Source: an uncultured Rhodospirillaceae bacterium (lineage in GTDB: Bacteria > Pseudomonadota > Alphaproteobacteria > Rhodospirillales > UBA2165). Taken from it: DNA of 64,000 nt. The translations under genes and the position numbers were made by a program. The stretch is from the NCBI GenBank assembly GCA_913020445.1, contig CAJWAR010000001.1:62001-126000 (forward strand). The letters run 5' to 3'. This document shows, one piece after another, positions 1 through 7,737 of the stretch (position 1 is its first letter; every line of letters begins with the position of its first letter). The notes beneath the pieces were generated by a model. That model saw nothing but the letters and a program-made list of their open reading frames with translations, was not told where the DNA came from and ran no database searches.

Positions 1-427
1 CCTTTTGGCACCCAACAATGCTGACGTTATTGCGACGTTTGGCCAAGTGTTAAATTACTGGGGAGACCCGCAACGCGGGCTGCAGATGATGGAAAAGGCG
101 TTTAGCATTGATACAATTGTTCCTGCGAATTGGGAATTCCAGAGGGGCCTTTCCCATTTGTTATTGCACCAATATGACGAAGCAATAGACCGATTTAATC
201 GGGCGGTCGAGCCACCCACGACATTTTTCCATGCTTATTTATTTTTAGCCTGGACATACGTCGAATTGGACCGGCTCGACGACGCCAACAGCGCTATAGG
301 GACGCTTTTGGAAATTATTCCCCATTACACGGTTCCGCAGGCCGCAGGGCTATACGTTTTCAGGGCTGACGAAGTCCACGCTCGTCTGCTCGAATGCTTG
401 CGCAAAGCCGGATTACCGGAGGGATAA
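1..427 (+). CDS. TPR-repeat protein, C-terminal part only (5' end outside window)
   Basis: The frame is open from the first base, so the gene is cut by the window edge and the TTG at position 5 should not be read as its start. The visible ~140 residues are helical, with TPR-like pairs (G-D-P-Q-R-G-L, then a second pair around Y-D-E-A-I-D-R-F, then L-D-D-A). The end, F-R-A-D-E-V...L-R-K-A-G-L-P-E-G, resembles the C-terminus of TPR proteins that carry an adenylate/guanylate cyclase or winged-helix DNA-binding domain at the N-terminus. That family assignment is by resemblance; no catalytic domain is visible here. It ends 7 bp from the convergent GFA gene. Confidence 0.6.
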   Translation, partial: LLAPNNADVIATFGQVLNYWGDPQRGLQMMEKAFSIDTIVPANWEFQRGLSHLLLHQYDEAIDRFNRAVEPPTTFFHAYLFLAWTYVELDRLDDANSAIGTLLEIIPHYTVPQAAGLYVFRADEVHARLLECLRKAGLPEG

Positions 428-433
428 TGTTCG

Positions 434-841
434 CTACTGCATCTCGGTGCGCGGCACGTCTTCGATATTAAACGCCCAAGGCTGTGCCGAGCGGCACCAG
501 ATTTGACCGGTAGGTGAAAACTGTTCTTTTTGATTGATCGTGCCGAGACGGATGTTAAAAACCCGGGCACCAATATTATCCACCGATGTCGCATAAATGT
601 GGCTGCCGCATTCCGGACAGAACGCCTGGATGCGCGGCGTGCCGCTGTTAGACGTCTTGATGTAATCCTTTGGCGGATTGGCGAGCAGGCTAAACTCCGT
701 TTCTTTGCTGGGCACAACAATGCGATAGGCGCCGGCCGATAATTTCTGGCAATCGGTACAATGACAGATGACGACAGTATCGGTGGTTACTTCGGCCTCA
801 TATTGAACATGCCCGCAATGGCAGCCGCCGTCGATTTTCAT
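434..841 (-). CDS. GFA-family (glutathione-dependent formaldehyde-activating enzyme/CENP-V fold) zinc protein
   Basis: 135 residues, the usual length for this family. The zinc ligands are all present: C7-x-C9 (G-G-C-H-C-G-H), C26-x-C28-x2-C31 (C-H-C-T-D-C-Q-K) and C75-x2-C78 (F-C-P-E-C-G-S-H). Family members bind zinc, and some condense glutathione with formaldehyde, but most small paralogues are uncharacterised, so a formaldehyde role is not proven. ATG start. It lies between the convergent TPR gene and the arylsulfotransferase-like gene on the same strand, 24 bp downstream of the latter. Confidence 0.85.
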   Translation of the reverse strand: MKIDGGCHCGHVQYEAEVTTDTVVICHCTDCQKLSAGAYRIVVPSKETEFSLLANPPKDYIKTSNSGTPRIQAFCPECGSHIYATSVDNIGARVFNIRLGTINQKEQFSPTGQIWCRSAQPWAFNIEDVPRTEMQ

Positions 842-865
842 GACATTCTCCCAACTCTATTCAAG

Positions 866-1933
866 CTAGGATAAACTTACCCGGCCTTGAACTTCCGGTC
901 CATCAACATCATAGCGATAGGCCCGGAAAACGTTGTTATTACCGGCCATCGGCCCAGGGTCAGTTTGCGGCGTAAAATACGGTGAAATATATTCCCACAC
1001 CACTTCCTTATCTGGCGTAACTTCGAAAATGCGGCCCCACATGCCTTCGCAGATGAGCGTGTTGCCGCTCTTAAGCCGTTGCGCGCCGGAGATAAACGGA
1101 GAGTGGAACGTATAACGCGGCATGCCGTGATATTCCCACACCGTCTCTTTGGTCGCGGGATCAAATTCGAGCACCCGGGAACCCGCTCCAGGCCCGGGGT
1201 GTTGATTAATGAACACCATGTAATTGCCGTTTTCGAGATACTGAAAATCGTGCTGGTGGCCAAGCTCAAATCCGCACCATTCAAAATTGAATTTGCCGCT
1301 CTCCCGGTCAATCACCGCAATCAGATTATTGTGCCGCCAACTGACGAGAACATCACCGTTCGGCAGCGGTTGAATGGAGTTGGGATGGGCCCATTCGATG
1401 CGCCCCGCCATCGGCGCATTGGGATATTTTTCGATCTCGATATTTTCGTGGATATGCCACTCCCAAACAGTTTCGCCGGCTGGGTTCACTTCGCGGATGT
1501 AATCGCCCCAAATTCCTTCCGGCACGGTGCGGCCATGTTCGCCGCCCTGGACCCGGCTGGCATGCTCTTCCGGCAGCAATTCCCAGCCGAGATAAATCGT
1601 ATTGCCGTTGTCGCAGCGCCGGAAATCATGGTGCTGATAGTCATCATGATATTCCCAAACGATATTGCCGTCCCAATCCAGTTCCTGAATTTTGCCACCT
1701 TTGGCATTGAGGCCGGGCGGTCCGTCCGGCGTTTCAATGGCCACCAACAGATTGCCGTTTGGCAGGAGGTAGCCGTAGTTACCAGGCTTTGATTGCAAGT
1801 CCCATTGGTGGAGAATTTCACCATTCATACCAATGAGATAGGTCACCTTGTGGCGCAGCGGCGAAAACAACGTGACGCCAGGTGTCGCCCGCGCCTGGTC
1901 ATATTCAGTCACCCCAAAATTTGAAAAGCGCAA
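866..1933 (-). CDS. Arylsulfotransferase (ASST)-like beta-propeller protein
   Basis: 355 residues made of repeated blades with recurring W-E-Y/W-E-W turns and G-N-x-L/V-x strands (L-L-P-N-G-N-L-L, L-P-N-G-D-V-L, Y-L-E-N-G-N-Y). The H-P-N-S-I, H-D-F and H-Q-H-D segments match histidine-bearing loops of the ASST family. Classical ASST enzymes are exported and move sulfate between phenols; this protein shows no signal peptide, so a cytoplasmic location and unknown substrate are more honest. The first in-frame start candidate is TTG at 1931-1933 with a G-rich stretch upstream; a GTG seven codons later is the alternative. No in-frame ATG exists near the N-terminus. Confidence 0.75.
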   Translation of the reverse strand: MRFSNFGVTEYDQARATPGVTLFSPLRHKVTYLIGMNGEILHQWDLQSKPGNYGYLLPNGNLLVAIETPDGPPGLNAKGGKIQELDWDGNIVWEYHDDYQHHDFRRCDNGNTIYLGWELLPEEHASRVQGGEHGRTVPEGIWGDYIREVNPAGETVWEWHIHENIEIEKYPNAPMAGRIEWAHPNSIQPLPNGDVLVSWRHNNLIAVIDRESGKFNFEWCGFELGHQHDFQYLENGNYMVFINQHPGPGAGSRVLEFDPATKETVWEYHGMPRYTFHSPFISGAQRLKSGNTLICEGMWGRIFEVTPDKEVVWEYISPYFTPQTDPGPMAGNNNVFRAYRYDVDGPEVQGRVSLS

Positions 1934-2049
1934 TGGAAAAGCCCCCGAGTTCTGATTTGTTATTTTATTGTACTGATAGCATAAGCAAGATCAGGAATAG
2001 CCGTCCTATACCGATCAGGTATCACCGATATCAGGCGGCAAAAGAGATA

Positions 2050-2262
2050 TTACTCGGGCAGATCGATTTCGAGGATGGCCATATTGAAATCGTACGAGAC
2101 TTCACCTTCGTCGTCATCCCGATAGATGGTGCCAATGAACTCCTCGGTTAAATACACTTCAACCGAAGTTTCGGATTTTATGCGATCAACAATGCGAAAA
2201 TGTTCATTGCCAAATTTATCGCGGAGGTATTTTTGAAGCTTTTGAACTTCTAATTCAGTCAC
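2050..2262 (-). CDS. DUF3126 family small protein
   Basis: 70 residues with the recognisable DUF3126 pattern: an N-terminal helix (T-E-L-E-V-Q-K-L-Q-K-Y-L-R), a middle strand pair (S-V-E-V-Y-L-T-E-E-F-I-G-T-I-Y-R-D-D-D-E-G) and a short C-terminal strand with L-P-E. The family is mostly alphaproteobacterial and has no known function. The ATG is preceded by AGGAGAA. It ends 28 bp downstream of the GST gene start side on the same strand, so the two could be cotranscribed (GST first). Confidence 0.85.
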   Translation of the reverse strand: MTELEVQKLQKYLRDKFGNEHFRIVDRIKSETSVEVYLTEEFIGTIYRDDDEGEVSYDFNMAILEIDLPE

Positions 2263-2290
2263 AATGTTCTCCTGATGTATTTCAAGTTAG

Positions 2291-2983
2291 TTACTCTGCA
2301 GCGGCAGATTGTTCGTCCAGAATTTGCGCCGCTAATGATTCGCGGCGATAGAGACTATTCTTAAACACCTCATCAAAATCTTCCGATACCGAATTGATCA
2401 CCGCATCGTTCGAAAGCAGTGCCTCGGACCAGGCTTTGATTTTCGGAAAATCATCCAGCACATTAGTTGGATTGATCGCCTCGACCATTTTAAAACGCAT
2501 GAGGAACGGCGCATAAGCGGCATCGACCAGACATAAGGTGTCGCCATTGAAATAGGGCCCGTCATTTTCCCGGCGCGATAGCGAATCTTCTATTTTTTGC
2601 AACGTTTTGGGCTGTTCTTCCAGAGCCTTTTCCTGATCTTCTTTGGTTTTGGCATACATTATTTTCCCCAAGGCTCCAGCCCAGCCTGTGGTAAAATCAG
2701 TCCACGCCCGATTGCGTGCCCGCTTTACCGGGTCTTTGGGGTGCAGTTGCGGTGGCACCACTTCATCCAAGAATTCGGCAATGGCGTTCGATTCAAATAG
2801 CACATCGTCATCCACTTTGAGCACCGGCACTTTACCGTGCGGCGAGATTTCCAGGAACCAATCTGGCTTGGTGTCCTTGGTGATATAGGTGACTTCAAAA
2901 TCGACGTTTTTCGCACGCATAACAATCACGGCGCGCTGAACCCATGGTCAGGTTTTAAAGCTGATTAAGTGGTATTTTGTCAT
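2291..2983 (-). CDS. Glutathione S-transferase-like protein with in-frame TGA at the active-site cysteine (candidate selenoprotein)
   Basis: A plain ORF call would start at a GTG at 2929 and lose the first strand-helix of the thioredoxin fold. Reading upstream in the same frame passes one TGA (2948-2950) and reaches ATG at 2981-2983, preceded by AGAGG with 6 nt spacing. The recovered N-terminus is M-T-K-Y-H-L-I-S-F-K-T-(TGA)-P-W-V-Q-R-A-V-I-V-M. In this GST subfamily the motif is S-x-K-x-C-P-(Y/F/W)-V-Q-R, so TGA falls exactly on the catalytic Cys (residue 12). The rest is a complete GST: cis-Pro loop G-K-V-P-V-L around residue 52, E-S-N-A-I that binds glutathione, and an all-helical C-terminal domain. 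230 residues in all. No other stop interrupts the frame. A SECIS-like hairpin follows the TGA. Alternatives: a recent nonsense mutation, or a sequencing error in a TGC/TGT Cys codon. No sel genes are in the window. Confidence 0.75.
2913..2936 (-). promoter_or_regulatory. Bacterial SECIS-like hairpin just after the in-frame TGA of the GST gene
   Basis: On the mRNA strand the arms are GCGCGC (2936-2931) and GCGTGC (2918-2913), giving six pairs including one G-U. They enclose a 12-nt loop CGTGATTGTTAT that can close a further two A-U pairs. The apical loop begins 17 nt after the TGA and has G as its second base. Published bacterial SECIS models ask for roughly 16-37 nt from UGA to loop, a loop of 3-14 nt, and a G in the first two loop positions; this element meets all three. 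Folding was done by eye. Confidence 0.55.
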
Positions 2984-3136
2984 TATTTACCTCTTTTTTT
3001 GGTGGCCGGATGGTGACACAAGCGCCCCAGCTATTCAATGTCTATTCAGGACACATCCAGGTGGGGGCTTTTAATTAGTCAGGAACATTGTATAACACCT
3101 TGGAATCTCGATAAGAATCAGGGTAAAACTACTTTT

Positions 3137-5284
3137 ATGAAGCAAGTTATCCAAAGTGCGCGATCCGGCGACCTTAACGTCAAAGATGTCCCGGCGCCAG
3201 CTGCCGGCAAGGGCGAAATTCTTGTCCACAACCGGGCGTCGCTAATCTCAGCCGGTACCGAGCGCATGGTGGTGGAATTCGCCAAAAAAAGCCTCGCCGG
3301 CAAAGCCAAAGAACGGCCCGATCTGGTTAAAAAAGTCCTCAATAAAGCCAAAACGGACGGTATTTTGGCGACCATCAAGGCCGTGCTGTCCCGGCTTGAT
3401 GAGCCATTACCACTCGGCTATTCCGCAGCGGGCACCGTGATCGCTGTCGGTGCCGGGCTTGAAGGCAATTTCCGGGTCGGCGAGCGGGTTGCGATTGCCG
3501 GTGCCGGGCTGGCTAATCACGCGGAAATTAATGCTGTCCCTGAAAATCTCGCCGCACCGATCCCCGAGGGTGTCAGTGATGAGGAAGCTGCATTTGGCAC
3601 CATTGGTGCGATTGCGCTCCACGCGGTGCGAAATCTTGACGCCAAGTTGGGAGAAGTTATTGCCGTTTTAGGCGCTGGTCTGGTGGGCCAGATGGCGGCA
3701 CAATTATTAACGCTTTCGGGAGTTCGCGCCATCATCCTCGATTATGATCAGGCCCGGCTTGAGCTCGCCCAAAAATTGGGTGCGGAAAAATGTTTTAACT
3801 TGGCCGAGGATGGCATTGAACAAAATATTCTCGCTCTTACGGGAGGCCTCGGCTGTGACGGTATACTCATCGCTGCCGCCACTGATTCGAGCGAGCCGTT
3901 TGAAATGGCCGCTGCCATCGCCCGCGATCGCGCGCGGGTTTGCATGGTCGGTCTCAGCGGCACTGAATTCCCTTATGCCGCTTTTATGAAAAAAGAGCTG
4001 TCGATCATTGTGTCGCGCTCTTATGGCCCGGGCCGCTATGATGAAGATTATGAAGCCCGTGGGGTTAAATATCCGGCCGGTTTCGTACGCTGGACCGAGA
4101 CTGAAAATCTGCGCGAAGTACTGCGGTTGCTGGCACCATCATCACCGCAAAAATTGGACGTTACATCGCTTATAACTCATCGTTTTGATATTGGTACAGC
4201 GGAAGACGCCTTTAAAATGGTGCTCGAAAAGTCGGAGCCGCATATCGGCGTGGTCCTGACTTATCCGGAAACGGTTTCGGACCTGCCCGCTAAAATTAGC
4301 CCGGCTGCACCAAAATCCGGCGACTGTGTGCTGGGTGTTATCGGCGCCGGTAATTTCGCCAAAGCTGTGCTGCTGCCGGAATTGAAAAAGATTTCTGGTG
4401 TGAGGTTGCACACGCTCGCGACCAAACGAGGGGCATCGGCGGATCATGCGCAGGAAACTTTCGGCTTCGAGCAGGCGACAACTGATGAAGCGACGGTGCT
4501 GGATAATCCTGATATCAGCGCCGTGGTGATTGCGACCCGCCACGACAGCCACGCCGAGCTGACCGCGAGCGCTTTGAAAGCTGGTAAATCGGTGCTGGTC
4601 GAGAAACCACTCGGTCTCACCCGGGATGAAATTTCAAATGTTGAAGAGGCGCGTAAAAATTCCACAGGCTTTTTCCAAATTGGCTTTAACCGCAGATTTG
4701 CCCCTTTGGCCCGGCAAGCTGAGGCTGAACTGGCAAAGACGGGCGGTCCGCGATTTATGGTATTTCGTATCAATGCCGGGCATATTCCTAGCGAGAGTTG
4801 GCTTCATAACGCTGACGAAGGCGGCGGCCGCATCATCGGCGAGATGTGTCACTTTATTGATCTCGCCCGCTTTTTTGCCGGCTCGCCAATTGTTTCGGTG
4901 CAAGCGGACGCGGCACGCAATTCAACCGGCGCTGCCGATGATGTCACCGCGACTATCCGCTTTGAAGATGGCAGTCTCGCCACCATTGCCTATACCAGCC
5001 TCGGTGATGCCGCCGTGCCGAAGGAGTGCTATGAGATATTTGCCGGCGGCACGGTCTTGAACCTCGATAATTTCAGGAGCCTCAGTGTGACCACGGGTGG
5101 CTCGAGCCAAAACCATGCGAGCGGCGGCCAGGATAAAGGTTTCACCGGCGCCCTCAAAGCTTTCGCCCAGGCGGTCGCGGCGGGCGGCCCTGCGCCGATA
5201 GATGAAAATGAATTGATCGAAAGCAGTCTCGCCACTTTAGCCGTATTGGAATCGCTGCAATCCGGCCACAGAGTAGATTTGTGA
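3137..5284 (+). CDS. Bi-domain oxidoreductase: MDR/zinc-type alcohol dehydrogenase fused to Gfo/Idh/MocA dehydrogenase
   Basis: 715 residues from the ATG at 3137; the frame is open 33 codons further upstream but the M-K-Q-V-I-Q start fits the family. Residues ~1-385 are a medium-chain dehydrogenase fold (L-G-Y-S-A-A-G-T-V, G-E-R-V-A, and the nucleotide-binding V-L-G-A-G-L-V-G-Q). Residues ~398-715 are a Gfo/Idh/MocA domain (V-I-G-A-G-N-F-A-K for NAD, then V-E-K-P-L-G, then G-G-G-R-I-I-G-E-M-C-H-F-I-D). Catalytic zinc Cys ligands of classical ADHs are not evident. Such two-headed proteins are usually found in surface-polysaccharide clusters, where a sugar oxidation/reduction pair is suspected but not proven. 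hldE follows after 13 bp, consistent with an operon for cell-surface sugar metabolism. Confidence 0.85.
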   Translation: MKQVIQSARSGDLNVKDVPAPAAGKGEILVHNRASLISAGTERMVVEFAKKSLAGKAKERPDLVKKVLNKAKTDGILATIKAVLSRLDEPLPLGYSAAGTVIAVGAGLEGNFRVGERVAIAGAGLANHAEINAVPENLAAPIPEGVSDEEAAFGTIGAIALHAVRNLDAKLGEVIAVLGAGLVGQMAAQLLTLSGVRAIILDYDQARLELAQKLGAEKCFNLAEDGIEQNILALTGGLGCDGILIAAATDSSEPFEMAAAIARDRARVCMVGLSGTEFPYAAFMKKELSIIVSRSYGPGRYDEDYEARGVKYPAGFVRWTETENLREVLRLLAPSSPQKLDVTSLITHRFDIGTAEDAFKMVLEKSEPHIGVVLTYPETVSDLPAKISPAAPKSGDCVLGVIGAGNFAKAVLLPELKKISGVRLHTLATKRGASADHAQETFGFEQATTDEATVLDNPDISAVVIATRHDSHAELTASALKAGKSVLVEKPLGLTRDEISNVEEARKNSTGFFQIGFNRRFAPLARQAEAELAKTGGPRFMVFRINAGHIPSESWLHNADEGGGRIIGEMCHFIDLARFFAGSPIVSVQADAARNSTGAADDVTATIRFEDGSLATIAYTSLGDAAVPKECYEIFAGGTVLNLDNFRSLSVTTGGSSQNHASGGQDKGFTGALKAFAQAVAAGGPAPIDENELIESSLATLAVLESLQSGHRVDL

Positions 5285-5297
5285 AGCAGGTGATAGA

Positions 5298-6758
5298 ATG
5301 AATGATCAGGCCAATCTGGCAACCAGCGTCGAAGCCCTGACAGCAGCGAAAGTTCTCTGTATCGGTGATGTTATGCTGGATCGCTTTGTTTACGGCGATG
5401 TTGACCGCATCTCGCCGGAAGCACCGATTCCAGTGTTCAGTACTAATTCAGACAAGCTGATGCTGGGCGGTGCTGGTAATGTCGCCCGTAATTTGTCCGG
5501 TCTTGGCGCGACGACGCACTTTATCGCAGTTGTTGGCAACGATAGCGCCGGCAAAGACGTTACCAAACTGATCGGCAAAATAGCTAACACCGAAGCTAAT
5601 TTAATCACCGATCCCAACCGCCGCACCTCGATCAAAACCCGCTACATTGCCAGCGGCCAGCAGATGATGCGCGCTGATGATGAGAGCGTTGAGGCGATTG
5701 AAGGGGCGACAAAAGAACGGGTCATCACCCTCGCCAAATCATCTTTAAAATATTGTGCGGCAATGGTTTTGGCTGATTATGCCAAAGGTGTGCTGACGCC
5801 GGAGACTATCCAAGATCTGATCGGCCTCGCCAACGCTGCCAAGGTGCCGGTTATCATTGATCCTCAAGGCGTTGATTACAGCCGCTACCAGGGCGCCGAT
5901 CTGATAACGCCCAACCGCAAAGAGCTTTCGGATGCGACCGCCATGGCGGTCGAGGACAATGAAGAGATTAGTGCAGCTGCCCGCAAATTAATCATCGAAC
6001 ATAATATAAAATCCGTTCTGGCGACCCGTAGCGGTGATGGCATGAGCTTGATCGAAGCCGATAGCTTTGACCATTTTACCGCCGAAGCGCACGAAGTGTT
6101 TGATGTCTCGGGCGCCGGTGACACTGTTGCTGCAACGATTGCCGCGAGCCTGGCCGCTGGCGTCAGTTTGAACGACGCCGTGCAATTGGCCAACACGGCA
6201 GCCGGTATTGTTGTCGCCAAGGTCGGCACCGCTGTTGCCTATGCCAGCGACATTATCGAAGCGCTGCATCACCAGGAATTCTCCTCGAGTGAAGCCAAAA
6301 TACTATCGCTGAATTCCGCCATCGATCGAGCTGAGGTTTGGCGCTCGAAGGGCCATAAGATCGGCTTTACCAATGGCTGTTTCGATCTGCTGCATCCGGG
6401 TCATATCTCAACCATCGCCAAAGCCAAGGCTGCCTGCGACCGGCTGATCATTGGTCTTAATAATGATGAGTCGGTAAAACGGCTCAAAGGTGAGGACCGG
6501 CCGGTGCAATCCGAAGCTGCCCGCGCACAAGTTCTGGCCAGCCTCGAAAATGTCGATGCGGTGGTGATTTTCTCGGAAGACACGCCGGCCAACATTATCG
6601 AAACCATCAAGCCGGAGGTGTTTGTCAAAGGCGCCGACTACAGCGTCGATGAAATCCCGGAAGCTAAAATCGTCCAGGCCTATGGTGGTGAGATCGTGCT
6701 GGCAGAACTTGAAGACGGCCACAGCACGACCGCGACGATTGCCAAGCTGAACAAGTAA
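5298..6758 (+). CDS. hldE: Bifunctional D-glycero-beta-D-manno-heptose-7-phosphate kinase / heptose-1-phosphate adenylyltransferase
   Basis: 486 residues with both domains of HldE. The N-terminal PfkB-type kinase has G-G-A-G-N-V-A near residue 57, T-P-N-R-K-E near 200 and the catalytic G-A-G-D near 270. The C-terminal nucleotidyltransferase has N-G-C-F-D-L-L-H-P-G-H near 365. The enzyme makes ADP-heptose precursors for the LPS inner core in the cytoplasm, which implies an outer membrane with heptose-containing LPS. The ATG is preceded by AGCAGGTGA. It follows the bi-domain oxidoreductase closely, and the gene ends just before a GC-rich inverted repeat. Confidence 0.95.
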   Translation: MNDQANLATSVEALTAAKVLCIGDVMLDRFVYGDVDRISPEAPIPVFSTNSDKLMLGGAGNVARNLSGLGATTHFIAVVGNDSAGKDVTKLIGKIANTEANLITDPNRRTSIKTRYIASGQQMMRADDESVEAIEGATKERVITLAKSSLKYCAAMVLADYAKGVLTPETIQDLIGLANAAKVPVIIDPQGVDYSRYQGADLITPNRKELSDATAMAVEDNEEISAAARKLIIEHNIKSVLATRSGDGMSLIEADSFDHFTAEAHEVFDVSGAGDTVAATIAASLAAGVSLNDAVQLANTAAGIVVAKVGTAVAYASDIIEALHHQEFSSSEAKILSLNSAIDRAEVWRSKGHKIGFTNGCFDLLHPGHISTIAKAKAACDRLIIGLNNDESVKRLKGEDRPVQSEAARAQVLASLENVDAVVIFSEDTPANIIETIKPEVFVKGADYSVDEIPEAKIVQAYGGEIVLAELEDGHSTTATIAKLNK

Positions 6759-6763
6759 AATTA

Positions 6764-6879
6764 CCCCCCACCCTAGCCCTCCCCCGCAAGGAGGGAGGGG
6801 ATCAGATCGAATATGTTGCAACAATAAGCCCCTTCCCTCCCCAATTTATTGGGCGGGGGAAGGTTGGGATGGGGAGGGT
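6764..6879. repeat. GC-rich REP-like inverted repeat between convergent genes
   Basis: Left outer arm CCCCCACCCTAGCCCTCCCCC (from ~6765) is an imperfect reverse complement of the right outer arm ending GGGATGGGGAGGG (~6866-6878). The inner arms GGAGGGAGGGG (6790-6800) and CCCCTTCCCTCCCC (6829-6842) also pair, so the whole stretch can fold back on itself. Elements of this sequence type are scattered between genes in many proteobacterial genomes. Here it sits between the 3' ends of hldE and the SDR gene and may also terminate transcription from both sides. Only one copy is seen in the window. Confidence 0.65.
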
Positions 6880-6916
6880 CTATAAACGAATATAATTATT
6901 CGAAATATCTTACGCT

Positions 6917-7663
6917 CTAATCGACCATGGTTAGGCCGCCCGATACGCTGAGCACTTGACCAGTGCAATAGCTGGAGCGCTCACAGGCAAAAAACAGAAT
7001 GGCGTCGGCTATTTCTTCGGGTTGGCCGAAGCGTCGCATCGGGATCGCTTTTTTCAACGCGGCCCGGATATTCTCCGCCGTATCAGCCAAAAGCGGCGTT
7101 TCGGTGGGACCCGGGCAAATGCAATTGACAGCGACGTTATAGCGGGCCCCTTCGCGGGCGAGAGCCTTGGTGAAGGCAATCTGACCGCCCTTGGCGCCAG
7201 CGTAAACAGATTCGGCCAAACTGCCCACGCGCCCGGCGTCCGAGGACACATTGACGATGCGGCCATATTTCTGCTCAAACATGCCGGGCACAAAAGCATG
7301 GCACATTTTCATCGGCCCCTTGAGATTGATGTCGATTTCCTTATCCCAACTCGCCGGCGATGATTCGACGAAAAACTCCGTATGACCCCAGCCGGCAACG
7401 TTCGCCAACACGTCAAGACGACCGGATTCGCTGAGAATCTGATCCTTAAAAGCGGCGATGGCGTCGTCATCGGCGATGTCCAGGGGAATGAAGGTGGCCA
7501 TGCCGCCGGTGCCACGAATATCCGCCGCTGCCTGTTCGCCATCCGCCACATTAAGATCGCCTAAATAAACCGTGCCGCCGACAGCCGCGAAGGCTTTCGC
7601 TGTCGCCAGGCCGATGCCTGAAGCAGCGCCGGTAACAACCGTAATTTTGTCAGTTAAATTCAT
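6917..7663 (-). CDS. Short-chain dehydrogenase/reductase, similar to 2-hydroxycyclohexanecarboxyl-CoA or 3-oxoacyl reductases
   Basis: 248 residues, classical SDR. The cofactor site T-G-A-A-S-G-I-G lies at residues ~12-19, D-L-N after the second strand suggests NAD(H) preference, and N-V-A-G is near 88. The catalytic S-D-A...Y-A-G-A-K has the Y-x3-K near 154-158, and the C-terminal Q-V-L-S-V-S-G-G is typical. The overall pattern is close to BadH-like acyl-CoA dehydrogenases, but substrate cannot be told from sequence. Downstream partner of the MFS transporter on the same strand (74 bp gap), so the pair may import and oxidise one compound. Confidence 0.85.
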   Translation of the reverse strand: MNLTDKITVVTGAASGIGLATAKAFAAVGGTVYLGDLNVADGEQAAADIRGTGGMATFIPLDIADDDAIAAFKDQILSESGRLDVLANVAGWGHTEFFVESSPASWDKEIDINLKGPMKMCHAFVPGMFEQKYGRIVNVSSDAGRVGSLAESVYAGAKGGQIAFTKALAREGARYNVAVNCICPGPTETPLLADTAENIRAALKKAIPMRRFGQPEEIADAILFFACERSSYCTGQVLSVSGGLTMVD

Positions 7664-7737
7664 TTTCTAGCCAGCCTCTGATGGTATTACTTATAATTAT
7701 TTTATGGTTATATCCCGGCTAATAGGTTTCAGCAAAA

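Noticed and set aside
1079-1792. 237-residue rightward ORF
   Set aside because: Antisense to the arylsulfotransferase-like gene; no domain or ribosome site, and the codon pattern follows the real gene on the other strand.
2291-2929. GST as a normal short protein starting at GTG 2929
   Set aside because: It would lack the first strand, the active-site residue and any ribosome site; the upstream ATG with AGAGG fits much better if TGA is read through.
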